Source: an uncultured Oscillospiraceae bacterium (GTDB lineage Bacteria > Bacillota > Clostridia > Oscillospirales > Acutalibacteraceae). Taken from it: a DNA stretch of 7,047 nt. Both the position numbers and the translations under genes were made by a program. The first letter of the stretch is position 1. Each line of letters starts with the position of its first letter. Shown piece by piece: positions 1-5,284 of this stretch. The notes under the pieces were generated by a model, which worked only from the letters and a program-made list of their open reading frames with translations, ran no database searches and had not been told where the DNA came from. The stretch is from NCBI GenBank assembly GCA_900552225.1, contig URYX01000092.1, positions 1-7,047 of the forward strand, in the 5' to 3' direction.

Positions 1-849
1 CGGCATGGAAATCAGCCGCGCGAGCGTATCGTCCTCGATGATGTGCCCCGAAAGGTCCTCGAAAAAGAGATCCGATTCCTCCTCGTAGACGTCCAGACAG
101 GCAGCGCCGATGTGACGCGCCTTAATGCCCGCCAGCAGGGCCTCGGCATCGATGAGGGCGCCGCGGGAGGTGTTGAGGATGACCACGCCCTTTTTCAGCT
201 TCGGGATGGTTTCCTCCGACAGCAGATGGTAGGTGTCCTCGGTCAGCGGACAGTGGAAGGAGATGATGTCGCTCTCGGCCCACAGCGTGTCGAGCGACAC
301 ATAGTCGATGCCTGCGTTTTCGGCGGGGTATTTGTCATAGGCCAGCACCCGCATGCCGAAGCCGCGGCAGATGTCGATGAAGACCCGCCCGATCTTTCCC
401 GTGCCCACGACGCCGACCGTTTTTCCGTGCAGGTCAAAGCCGGTCATGCCGTTTAAGCTGAAATTGAAATCGCGGGTGCGGATATAGGCCTTGTGGATGC
501 GGCGGATGGAGGTAAGCAGCATGGCCATGGCATGCTCCGCCACGGCATAGGGAGAATAGGCAGGGACGCGCACCACGTGGATGCGGCCGAAGGCATATTT
601 GGTGTCCACGTTGTTGAAGCCGGCGCAGCGCAGGGCCACGACGCGCACCCCGAGCTCGCACAGGCCGTCGATGACGGCGGCATTGACCGTGTCGTTGACG
701 AATACGCAGACGGCCTCGCAGCCGCGGGCCAGCGTCACGGTATCCTCGGTCAGCTTGGTCTCGTAGAATTTGAAGCGCAGCTCATCGGTCTCGTAGGGGG
801 CAAAGGCCTCGCGGTCATAGGGCTTGGTGTCGAAAAATGCAACCTTCAT
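1..849 (-). CDS. ldhA: D-lactate dehydrogenase, 3' end cut off by window edge
   Basis: NAD-dependent D-lactate dehydrogenase of the D-2-hydroxyacid dehydrogenase family. It reduces pyruvate to D-lactate in the cytoplasm and so reoxidises NADH during fermentation. The 283 visible residues begin MKVAFFDTKPYDRE, typical of the E. coli LdhA branch. Residues 74-81 (RCAGFNNV) belong to the substrate domain. The Rossmann nucleotide-binding motif GTGKIG is at 149-154, with an acidic residue (D172, in AYDKYP) near the end of the next strand. The catalytic Arg is R229 in NTSRG and the catalytic Glu is most likely E258 in DVYEEE. The frame is open to position 1. The family is about 330 residues long, so roughly 50 are missing, including the catalytic His expected near residue 290. 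The ATG is supported by GAAAGGA nine bases upstream. The gene starts 17 bases after the iron-sulfur gene's stop, so the two are probably co-transcribed. The family call is firm; exact substrate (pyruvate versus another 2-oxoacid) is inferred. Confidence 0.95.
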   Translation of the reverse strand, partial: MKVAFFDTKPYDREAFAPYETDELRFKFYETKLTEDTVTLARGCEAVCVFVNDTVNAAVIDGLCELGVRVVALRCAGFNNVDTKYAFGRIHVVRVPAYSPYAVAEHAMAMLLTSIRRIHKAYIRTRDFNFSLNGMTGFDLHGKTVGVVGTGKIGRVFIDICRGFGMRVLAYDKYPAENAGIDYVSLDTLWAESDIISFHCPLTEDTYHLLSEETIPKLKKGVVILNTSRGALIDAEALLAGIKARHIGAACLDVYEEESDLFFEDLSGHIIEDDTLARLISMP

Positions 850-858
850 ACGTCGGTG

Positions 859-865
859 TCCTTTC
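859..865 (-). promoter_or_regulatory. Ribosome binding site of the D-lactate dehydrogenase gene
   Basis: GAAAGGA on the minus strand, nine bases before the ATG. It starts one base after the stop codon of the iron-sulfur gene. No room remains for a separate promoter or terminator, which supports a shared transcript and possible translational coupling. Confidence 0.75.
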
Positions 866-866
866 T

Positions 867-1592
867 TCAGCGTGATTGGATTTTGCCGTCCGGGGAGAGG
901 ATCACGACCTCGCAGGGGATGTCCCGGCCGCAGGCGGCGAGAGCCCGCCGCACGGCCTGCTCGATGCCGCCGCAGCAGGGAACCTGCATCCGGACGACGG
1001 TCACGCTGTGAATAGTATGACCCGAAAACAGGCGTGTCAGTTTTTCCGCATAATCGCCGTCGTCGAGCTTCGGACATCCGATCAGAGCGATGCGGCCGCG
1101 GAGAAAGCGGCGGTGGAAGTCACCGCAGGCATACGCTGTGCAGTCGGCCGCAATCAGCAGGTCGGCATTGTCGAGATAGGGCGCGGTTTCCGGAACCAGC
1201 TTCAGCTGGACCGGCCATTGCGCCAGCTCGCTCGGAACGGCGTCCGGCTCCGGAGCGTGTGCACGGCGGACGGAGACGGTATGAGGGCGGCGCAGCGCGC
1301 GGGCCTGTGTGCCGGGGCAGCCGCAGGGCAGCTTGTCCGCCGCCGGAGCGGTCTTGGCGGCTTTGGCGGCCAGCACGGCCGCCTCGTCGTAGGCCGGAGC
1401 CTCCCGTATTTCAAAGGAGATGGCGTTTGTCGGGCAGGCGGGCAGGCAGTCGCCCAGTCCGTCGCAGTAGTGCTCGTGCAGCAGCTCGGCCTTGCCGTTG
1501 ACCATGCCGATGGCTCCCTCGTGGCAGGCAGTGGCGCAGGCCCCGCAGCCGTTGCAGCGATCGCGGTCGATACGAATGATTTTACGCAGCAT
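867..1592 (-). CDS. Ferredoxin-like iron-sulfur protein with Cys-rich C-terminal domain
   Basis: A 241-residue cytoplasmic protein with an N-terminal bacterial ferredoxin domain. The first cluster motif is complete: C13, C16, C19, C23 (CxxCxxCxxxC). The second reads C43, C49, C53 followed by Pro; the position of the second ligand (46) is Leu, so it may hold a [3Fe-4S] cluster or use an unusual ligand. Residues about 62-125 form an Ala/Pro-rich linker with a C90-G-C92 pair. The C-terminal part (about 130-241) has further cysteines: C151, C156, C173, the CCGG at 206-209, C221 and C227. I do not recognise this as a characterised domain. Ferredoxin-like proteins of this sort occur beside Crp/Fnr regulators in anaerobes (compare FrdX/HcpR), so electron transfer or redox/nitrosative-stress handling is plausible but inferred. 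The gene is divergent from a Crp/Fnr regulator and just upstream of D-lactate dehydrogenase. ATG chosen because GGAGGAA lies six bases upstream. Confidence 0.88.
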   Translation of the reverse strand: MLRKIIRIDRDRCNGCGACATACHEGAIGMVNGKAELLHEHYCDGLGDCLPACPTNAISFEIREAPAYDEAAVLAAKAAKTAPAADKLPCGCPGTQARALRRPHTVSVRRAHAPEPDAVPSELAQWPVQLKLVPETAPYLDNADLLIAADCTAYACGDFHRRFLRGRIALIGCPKLDDGDYAEKLTRLFSGHTIHSVTVVRMQVPCCGGIEQAVRRALAACGRDIPCEVVILSPDGKIQSR

Positions 1593-1598
1593 ATACAG

Positions 1599-1605
1599 TT
1601 CCTCC
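1599..1605 (-). promoter_or_regulatory. Ribosome binding site of the iron-sulfur protein gene
   Basis: GGAGGAA on the minus strand, six bases before the ATG ending at 1592. A near-perfect match to the anti-Shine-Dalgarno sequence, it fixes this start. Confidence 0.8.
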
Positions 1606-1660
1606 GTAGAAGTGGACGATGGTGTGTGTCAGGAAAAATGCGCCGTTTAGCGGATTTCCC

Positions 1661-1690
1661 TTGACTTGGATGCCTACAGCATACTATACT
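1661..1690 (+). promoter_or_regulatory. Predicted promoter of the Crp/Fnr regulator gene
   Basis: TTGACT at 1661-1666 resembles a sigma-A -35 box, and TATACT at 1685-1690 resembles a -10 box, with an 18-base spacer. Transcription would begin near 1697, giving a leader of about 39 bases. It sits in the only AT-richer stretch of the region and points at the regulator gene. The prediction is from pattern only; the spacer is one base longer than optimal. Confidence 0.6.
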
Positions 1691-1713
1691 AAGACGGAGA
1701 AGTATGTTGTAAA
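1678..1713 (-). promoter_or_regulatory. Predicted overlapping promoter of the iron-sulfur / lactate dehydrogenase unit
   Basis: On the minus strand TTTACA (1708-1713) could serve as -35 with TAGTAT (1686-1691) as -10 and a 16-base spacer. Because ATACT is repeated in tandem here, two other -10 registers are possible: TAGTAT at 1681-1686 and TATGCT at 1678-1683. With the last, the start would be near 1671 and the centre of the adjacent dyad would fall at -41.5, the usual position for activation by Crp/Fnr proteins at promoters with a weak -35. Which register is used cannot be decided by eye. The elements overlap the plus-strand promoter, so the two may compete for polymerase. Confidence 0.45.
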
Positions 1714-1723
1714 TCCAACAAAC
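1702..1723. promoter_or_regulatory. Candidate Crp/Fnr-type operator (imperfect 22-base dyad)
   Basis: The core TGTTG (1705-1709), six bases, then CAACA (1716-1720) forms a perfect 5-6-5 inverted repeat centred at 1712.5. Extending to 1702-1723 adds GT on the left and AC on the right, so 8 of 11 base pairs are symmetric. The 22-base size and 5-6-5 architecture match Crp-type sites (TGTGA-N6-TCACA). It lies downstream of the predicted regulator promoter start (repressing position) and at or just upstream of the -35 region of the divergent promoter (activating position). Binding by the adjacent regulator is inferred. Confidence 0.45.
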
Positions 1724-1730
1724 GAGAGGA
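1724..1730 (+). promoter_or_regulatory. Ribosome binding site of the Crp/Fnr regulator gene
   Basis: GAGAGGA five bases before the ATG at 1736. It decides the start: the frame is open further upstream to an ATG at 1619, but that would run through the promoter and lacks a good site. Confidence 0.75.
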
Positions 1731-1735
1731 AAATT

Positions 1736-2404
1736 ATGGAAAACGTATGGGAACAGGTGCAGAAACTTCCGCTGTTTGAGGGGGTGTCCGAGGCGCTGCT
1801 GCCGTGTCTGCAGGGGTATGTGCGCACCTGCCGCAGGGGAGAGGTGCTGCTGCATGAGGGAGACCCCGCCCTGTGGATCGGCATTGTGCTGGAGGGGAGT
1901 GTGCAGATCAGCCGCAGTGACTATGACGGCAATCGGCACATCCTGACCGAGGTGGAGGCAGGCGGACTGTTTGCGGAGGCGTTTGCCTGCGCGGGACGGG
2001 CGGAGCTTCCGGTCAGTGTGACGGCGGAGACCGCCGTGCGGGCGCTGTTTTTATCCTGTGAGCGGCTGCTGACCCCCTGCACGCAGGGATGCGGCGAGCA
2101 TCACCGTCTGATTCGCAATCTGGTGCGGCTGCTGGCGCAGAAGAACGAACGCCTCAACCGCAAAATCGAGCTGCTGTCCTGCCGCACCACCCGCGAAAAG
2201 CTGATGACCTATCTGGAGGGGGAGGCCCGGCGTGCCGGGTGCCGCCGCTTTGACATCCCCTACGACCGGCAGGAGCTGGCCGATTATCTCGGGGTGGAAC
2301 GCAGTGCCATGTCCGCGGAGCTCGGGCGAATGCAACGGGAGGGGCTGCTTATGACCCGCCGGCGGCATTTCTGCCTGCCCGGCGGGCAGGAAAGCGGAGA
2401 ATGA
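1736..2404 (+). CDS. Crp/Fnr-family transcriptional regulator (HcpR-like)
   Basis: A 222-residue DNA-binding regulator. Residues about 12-120 form the cyclic-nucleotide-binding-like beta-barrel (LPLFEGVSEALLPCL at the start, then the glycines of HEGDPALWIGIVLEGSV). About 121-148 is the dimerisation helix, and about 150-215 the winged helix, with helix-turn-helix RQELADYLGVERSAMSAEL near 178-196. The Arg-Ser pair by which E. coli Crp holds cAMP phosphate is replaced by Pro-Val in ELPVSV (90-95), so cAMP is unlikely to be the ligand. Nine cysteines are present (24, 32, 85, 108, 115, 119, 149, 169, 213), but not the N-terminal cluster pattern of E. coli Fnr; redox, haem or other sensing is possible and unproven. 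The divergent iron-sulfur gene is the probable target, and the dyad at 1702-1723 suggests autoregulation. Likeness to HcpR rests on context (regulator beside a ferredoxin), not on a diagnostic motif. Confidence 0.9.
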   Translation: MENVWEQVQKLPLFEGVSEALLPCLQGYVRTCRRGEVLLHEGDPALWIGIVLEGSVQISRSDYDGNRHILTEVEAGGLFAEAFACAGRAELPVSVTAETAVRALFLSCERLLTPCTQGCGEHHRLIRNLVRLLAQKNERLNRKIELLSCRTTREKLMTYLEGEARRAGCRRFDIPYDRQELADYLGVERSAMSAELGRMQREGLLMTRRRHFCLPGGQESGE

Positions 2405-2442
2405 GAGGAATACCCGGGTGTCCGGCCTTATGGAGCAGGTCT

Positions 2443-2464
2443 TTTCTGCCCGGAAAGGCGGAAA
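2443..2464. terminator. Weak stem-loop between convergent genes
   Basis: TTTCTGCC (2443-2450), loop of six, GGCGGAAA (2457-2464): an eight-pair stem with one G-T wobble, in the 68-base gap between the regulator's stop and comEC's stop. Neither side has a proper T-run, so this is a poor intrinsic terminator; its position between convergent stops is the main argument. It could end transcription in both directions weakly, or be chance. I see no gene in the gap. Confidence 0.35.
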
Positions 2465-2472
2465 TTATGAGG

Positions 2473-4668
2473 CTAAGAGGAGAGATCGCCGCGGCCGCGG
2501 GTGGTCAGCCGCAGCTCGCCCTCGGTCTGCACCGTGTGAATCGGGTAAAGGCCCCACGGCAGAGCCCGGCGGGCCTGCTCCAACCGGCTGCGGCGGCAGA
2601 ACCACCAGCCGATATCGGCCGAGAACAGGGAGGCCTCGGCGGGCGGTGCCCCGGAAAAGAGCACTAAATCGGCCGTGCGGTAAGCGGCGGGGAGCGATGC
2701 GGTGCTGCCGTCCTTCGGACAGATCAGCAGACGCGTCTGTCCGATGCGCAGCGCCCAGTAGCCGTCCTCCCAAGCCGTGAGTACGGTGTCGTTCCAAAAA
2801 TCGGCGGCATTCTGCGGGCTGCACACGGCCAGCGGGCAGCCGGCCGCCTCCTCGGTCAGGTCATAGGAGGCGGGACGTGACACCACATAGCGCTTGGCCT
2901 GAGCGTCGGCGGCGAAGGAGGCAAAGGCCGGACCGAAGTCGGCGCTGTCTCCGATGACCGCGACCAGGTCGGGGGAGGTCAGGCCGCGCACGGACAGGGC
3001 GGCCGCCGCCGTATTCCAGCTGTCGGATTCGCCGGACAGGAGCAGGGCGCTGTGGCCGTCCCGTTCCAGCAGTACAGCGAGGCTGCCCCTCCCGTTGAGA
3101 GCAGTGATGACGGTGACGCCGCGCATGACGCCGGTGTGCAGCAGCATGCCGGAGGCGCAGGCAACCACGGACAGTGCCGCGGCGATGCGCAGTCCGCGGC
3201 CGCGCAGCAGCCGGAAGCCGCAGAGGCAGAGCAGAATACTGCCAATCAGGCCGAGCAGCAGGTAATTGTCCCGCAGGGGCAGCAGAATCCCGGACAGGAG
3301 ACGGGTGACGGTCAGCAAATAGCGGCCCAGAAGCTGTGTGATCCCGCGAAACGGGAGACACAGGGACGCGGCGATACTGCCCGTGAGCAGAGTGAGCAGT
3401 CCGCCGCCGAGAAACAGCATGGCGGGCGTGACCGCCAGCAGGTTGGTGAGCGGGGCCGACAGGGACAGCTCACGGTAGAGATAGGCGGTCAGCGGAAGCA
3501 GCGGCAGGGTGGCCGCCGCGGTGACGCAGAGGGAGGACAGAATCCACGCGGGAATTCTGCGCAGTCCGGTTTCGTGCGGCTTCAGCCGGCAGGCGGAAAA
3601 GGCCGCACGCTGCAGAGACGGCTCCAGCACCAGCAGGCCCCATGTGGAGCCGAAGGAGAGCAGCAGTCCGATATCGTAGGCGGCATAGGGATCCGCCAGC
3701 ATCAGCAGAAGCAGGGCAAGCCCGAGGGAATTGCGGCTGTCCGGCTGACGGCGAAAGCACAGGCCGAGCAGCCACAGCGCATGCAGCAGTCCCGACCGGA
3801 CGACGGAGGGCGTCAGGCCGATGAACAGGGCGAAGAACAGCAGGGCCGCCAGGGTACACGGAGCCGCGGCCGTGCGCGGCAGACGCAGACGGCGCAGCAG
3901 GGTGTACAGCGACAGCGTGACGGCGGAGACGTGCAGACCGGAGACCACCAGCAGATGGGAGACGCCGCTTCCGCGAAAGGCATCGCGTAGGGAGGCGGAC
4001 AGAAAGCTCTTGTCTCCGAGACAGATGGCGGCCGCCAATGCGCCCTCGTCGCCGGGCATCAGGGTGAGCAGGCGCGCGACGGCCGCCTCACGCAGTGCGG
4101 TGATGCGGTCGGATACGGTCGGAGCCGTCGGCTCCAGACGAACCGTGCGCTCGCCGGCGTAGGCGCAGAGATAGACGCCTCCGGCCTTTCTTGTCGGCAG
4201 CAGGGCGGTCTCCTCCGCGGCGGAGGGAACCGCCGACAGCTCGGCCACGGTTTCGATGCGGTCACCGCGTGCGGGAGGGGATACCTGCTCCGGCAGATAC
4301 AGCCAGAGCAGGGTACCGGCGGGGAGCGTGCCCGCGTCCGTTTTCAGCTCACAGTAGGAAAAGCCCGAGGCGGTCTGTGTCACCTGCCGCACCCGGCCGG
4401 TGACGGTCTGCACCGTGCCGTCCAGGCGGAGCAGCGGGCGGTAGACCAGCAGCTCCTTGGCGGAAAACGCGCAAAAGGCGATGCACGCCGCAGCGAGCAT
4501 CGCCCTGATCGGGACGGTATGGACAGCTTCCGAATGCACCAGCCATGTGCCGAGAAGGCCGAGCAGGCAGAGAATCCCCAGCACTGCCGTAATACGCAGA
4601 GAAACCAGCCCGGCACAAAGCAGCGCCAGGAAATAGGCCAGCCCGATTCCGTAAAACGGTCGCTTCAT
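2473..4668 (-). CDS. comEC: ComEC/Rec2-family DNA uptake channel with degenerate C-terminal domain
   Basis: A 731-residue polytopic membrane protein of the ComEC/Rec2 family, which forms the channel taking single-stranded DNA into the cytoplasm during natural transformation. Residues 1-70 hold the N-terminal membrane helices. About 71-185 is the extracytoplasmic OB-fold-like (DUF4131) region, with C106 and C168 as its only cysteines, possibly a disulfide. About 205-485 is the competence domain: LGDKSFLSASLRDAF, then GVSHLLVVSGLHV (235-247), TPSVVRSG (286-293), a GLLLSFGSTWGLLVLEP segment (334-350) and LTNLLAVTP (407-415), with many hydrophobic helices. The C-terminal part (about 517-731) aligns in position with the metallo-beta-lactamase-like domain, but its metal-binding motifs are gone. 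ATG at 4668 chosen because GTGAGGTG lies six bases upstream and a membrane helix follows at once; an in-frame ATG at 4797 would overlap the previous gene by 95 bases. Last gene of the typA unit. Whether the host is transformable cannot be told. Confidence 0.93.
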   Translation of the reverse strand: MKRPFYGIGLAYFLALLCAGLVSLRITAVLGILCLLGLLGTWLVHSEAVHTVPIRAMLAAACIAFCAFSAKELLVYRPLLRLDGTVQTVTGRVRQVTQTASGFSYCELKTDAGTLPAGTLLWLYLPEQVSPPARGDRIETVAELSAVPSAAEETALLPTRKAGGVYLCAYAGERTVRLEPTAPTVSDRITALREAAVARLLTLMPGDEGALAAAICLGDKSFLSASLRDAFRGSGVSHLLVVSGLHVSAVTLSLYTLLRRLRLPRTAAAPCTLAALLFFALFIGLTPSVVRSGLLHALWLLGLCFRRQPDSRNSLGLALLLLMLADPYAAYDIGLLLSFGSTWGLLVLEPSLQRAAFSACRLKPHETGLRRIPAWILSSLCVTAAATLPLLPLTAYLYRELSLSAPLTNLLAVTPAMLFLGGGLLTLLTGSIAASLCLPFRGITQLLGRYLLTVTRLLSGILLPLRDNYLLLGLIGSILLCLCGFRLLRGRGLRIAAALSVVACASGMLLHTGVMRGVTVITALNGRGSLAVLLERDGHSALLLSGESDSWNTAAAALSVRGLTSPDLVAVIGDSADFGPAFASFAADAQAKRYVVSRPASYDLTEEAAGCPLAVCSPQNAADFWNDTVLTAWEDGYWALRIGQTRLLICPKDGSTASLPAAYRTADLVLFSGAPPAEASLFSADIGWWFCRRSRLEQARRALPWGLYPIHTVQTEGELRLTTRGRGDLSS

Positions 4669-4674
4669 AGCAGG

Positions 4675-4682
4675 CACCTCAC
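4675..4682 (-). promoter_or_regulatory. Ribosome binding site of comEC
   Basis: GTGAGGTG on the minus strand, six bases before the ATG ending at 4668. It lies within the 34-base gap after the phosphoribosyltransferase stop and argues against the longer in-frame start at 4797. Confidence 0.65.
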
Positions 4683-4702
4683 ACTGTCCAAAGACCGGAG
4701 GG

Positions 4703-5245
4703 TTAATCGGCAAAGAACAGGGGCAGCGGCTCGAGGAAGAAGATATCCTTCCGCTGAACGGCATCGCCCTCGGCCAGAATGGCGCACTGGCCGGCAATCA
4801 GGCCTCCGGCGGTCTCCACCAGTCGGTCGAGCGCGTGCAGCGACTCGCCCGTGCTGATCACATCGTCCACGATGAGCACGCGCTTGCCGCGGATAAGGTC
4901 GGCCTCCGCGCCGTCCAGATACAGCGTCTGCTCCTTGTCGGTGGTGATGGAGCGGACGTTGACCGAGATGGGGTTCGGCATATACAGCTTCGGATATTTC
5001 CGCGCGATGAAGTACGGCTTGCCGCTCTGGCGCGCCATCTCATACACGAGCGGAATGCCCTTGGCCTCCGCCGTCAGCAGCACGTCGAATTCCGGCGCCT
5101 TTTTCAGCAGCGCAGCGGAGGCATCCACCGTCAGCTCGACATCTCCGAAGATGACGAAGGCGGCAATGCTCACTTTGTCGTTGAGGGGGCACAGCGGCAG
5201 ATGCCGCTCGTGTCCGGCAATGGTCATAGTATACTCTTTCTGCAT
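4703..5245 (-). CDS. Type I phosphoribosyltransferase (adenine/xanthine PRTase-like)
   Basis: A 180-residue cytoplasmic enzyme of the type I phosphoribosyltransferase fold, which joins a base to PRPP, releasing pyrophosphate. The PRPP-binding signature VLIVDDVISTGES is at 123-135, with the two acidic residues D127 and D128. The pyrophosphate-loop region is LTAEAKGIPL (57-66), and the segment ARKYPKLYM (81-89) plus the following beta-hairpin with VRSITTDKEQ (97-106) resembles xanthine phosphoribosyltransferase and the C-terminal domain of PurR from Bacillus, though no N-terminal DNA-binding domain is present. Purine salvage is therefore the likely role; which base is used cannot be read from the sequence, and such proteins are often annotated simply as adenine phosphoribosyltransferase. 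Start: ATG at 5245 has GGGAGGA eight bases upstream; a second in-frame ATG at 5227 (residue 7) has only a weak site. It sits 27 bases after typA and 34 before comEC, so all three are likely one transcript. Confidence 0.88.
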   Translation of the reverse strand: MQKEYTMTIAGHERHLPLCPLNDKVSIAAFVIFGDVELTVDASAALLKKAPEFDVLLTAEAKGIPLVYEMARQSGKPYFIARKYPKLYMPNPISVNVRSITTDKEQTLYLDGAEADLIRGKRVLIVDDVISTGESLHALDRLVETAGGLIAGQCAILAEGDAVQRKDIFFLEPLPLFFAD

Positions 5246-5253
5246 GGTATATT

Positions 5254-5260
5254 TCCTCCC
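5254..5260 (-). promoter_or_regulatory. Ribosome binding site of the phosphoribosyltransferase gene
   Basis: GGGAGGA on the minus strand, eight bases before the ATG ending at 5245. It supports that ATG over the second one six codons downstream. Only four bases separate it from the adjacent hairpin at the typA stop. Confidence 0.75.
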
Positions 5261-5263
5261 GTC

Positions 5264-5284
5264 GGCCTGTGCTCAGGCCTTTTT
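5264..5284 (+). terminator. Terminator-like hairpin facing the plus strand at the typA stop
   Basis: Perfect six-pair stem GGCCTG (5264-5269), loop TGCT, CAGGCC (5274-5279), followed on the plus strand by five T (5280-5284). This is the layout of an intrinsic terminator for transcripts moving rightwards, i.e. antisense to typA. Read in the gene direction it is a hairpin covering the typA stop, preceded by an A-run (lysine codons) and lacking a U-run, so it should not stop the operon transcript. The T-run is partly explained by the Lys-rich end of TypA, so chance is possible. Confidence 0.4.

Noticed and set aside
43..1011. Two plus-strand frames (43-456 and 493-1011) opposite the lactate dehydrogenase gene
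   Set aside because: The minus strand encodes a textbook D-lactate dehydrogenase over the same bases; the opposite frames show no family features.
876..1664. A 262-residue plus-strand frame opposite the iron-sulfur gene
   Set aside because: Shadow of the real gene, whose cysteine motifs and ribosome binding site are on the minus strand.
1619..1735. Upstream ATG (1619) as the start of the Crp/Fnr regulator
   Set aside because: It would add 39 residues not seen in the family, run through the predicted promoter, and lacks a good ribosome binding site; the ATG at 1736 has GAGAGGA five bases before it.
1202..1939. A 245-residue minus-strand frame crossing the divergent promoter region
   Set aside because: It runs through the intergenic region and overlaps the iron-sulfur gene and the regulator in other frames; low-complexity and without recognisable motifs.
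2374..2390. Perfect hairpin CCTGCCC-GGC-GGGCAGG near the end of the regulator gene
   Set aside because: Lies inside the coding region with a three-base loop and no T-run on either side; in GC-rich coding DNA this is likely chance.
3052..3990. A 312-residue open frame on the plus strand, Gln-rich, opposite comEC
   Set aside because: It is antisense to clearly conserved ComEC sequence; its Gln/Gly/Ala-rich make-up is what CAG-rich reverse complements of Leu/Ala codons give, and no known domain is visible.
4669..4797. Upstream ATG (4797) as the start of comEC
   Set aside because: It would overlap the phosphoribosyltransferase by 95 bases and add a non-conserved Pro/Ser-rich stretch before the first membrane helix; the start at 4668 has its own ribosome binding site.
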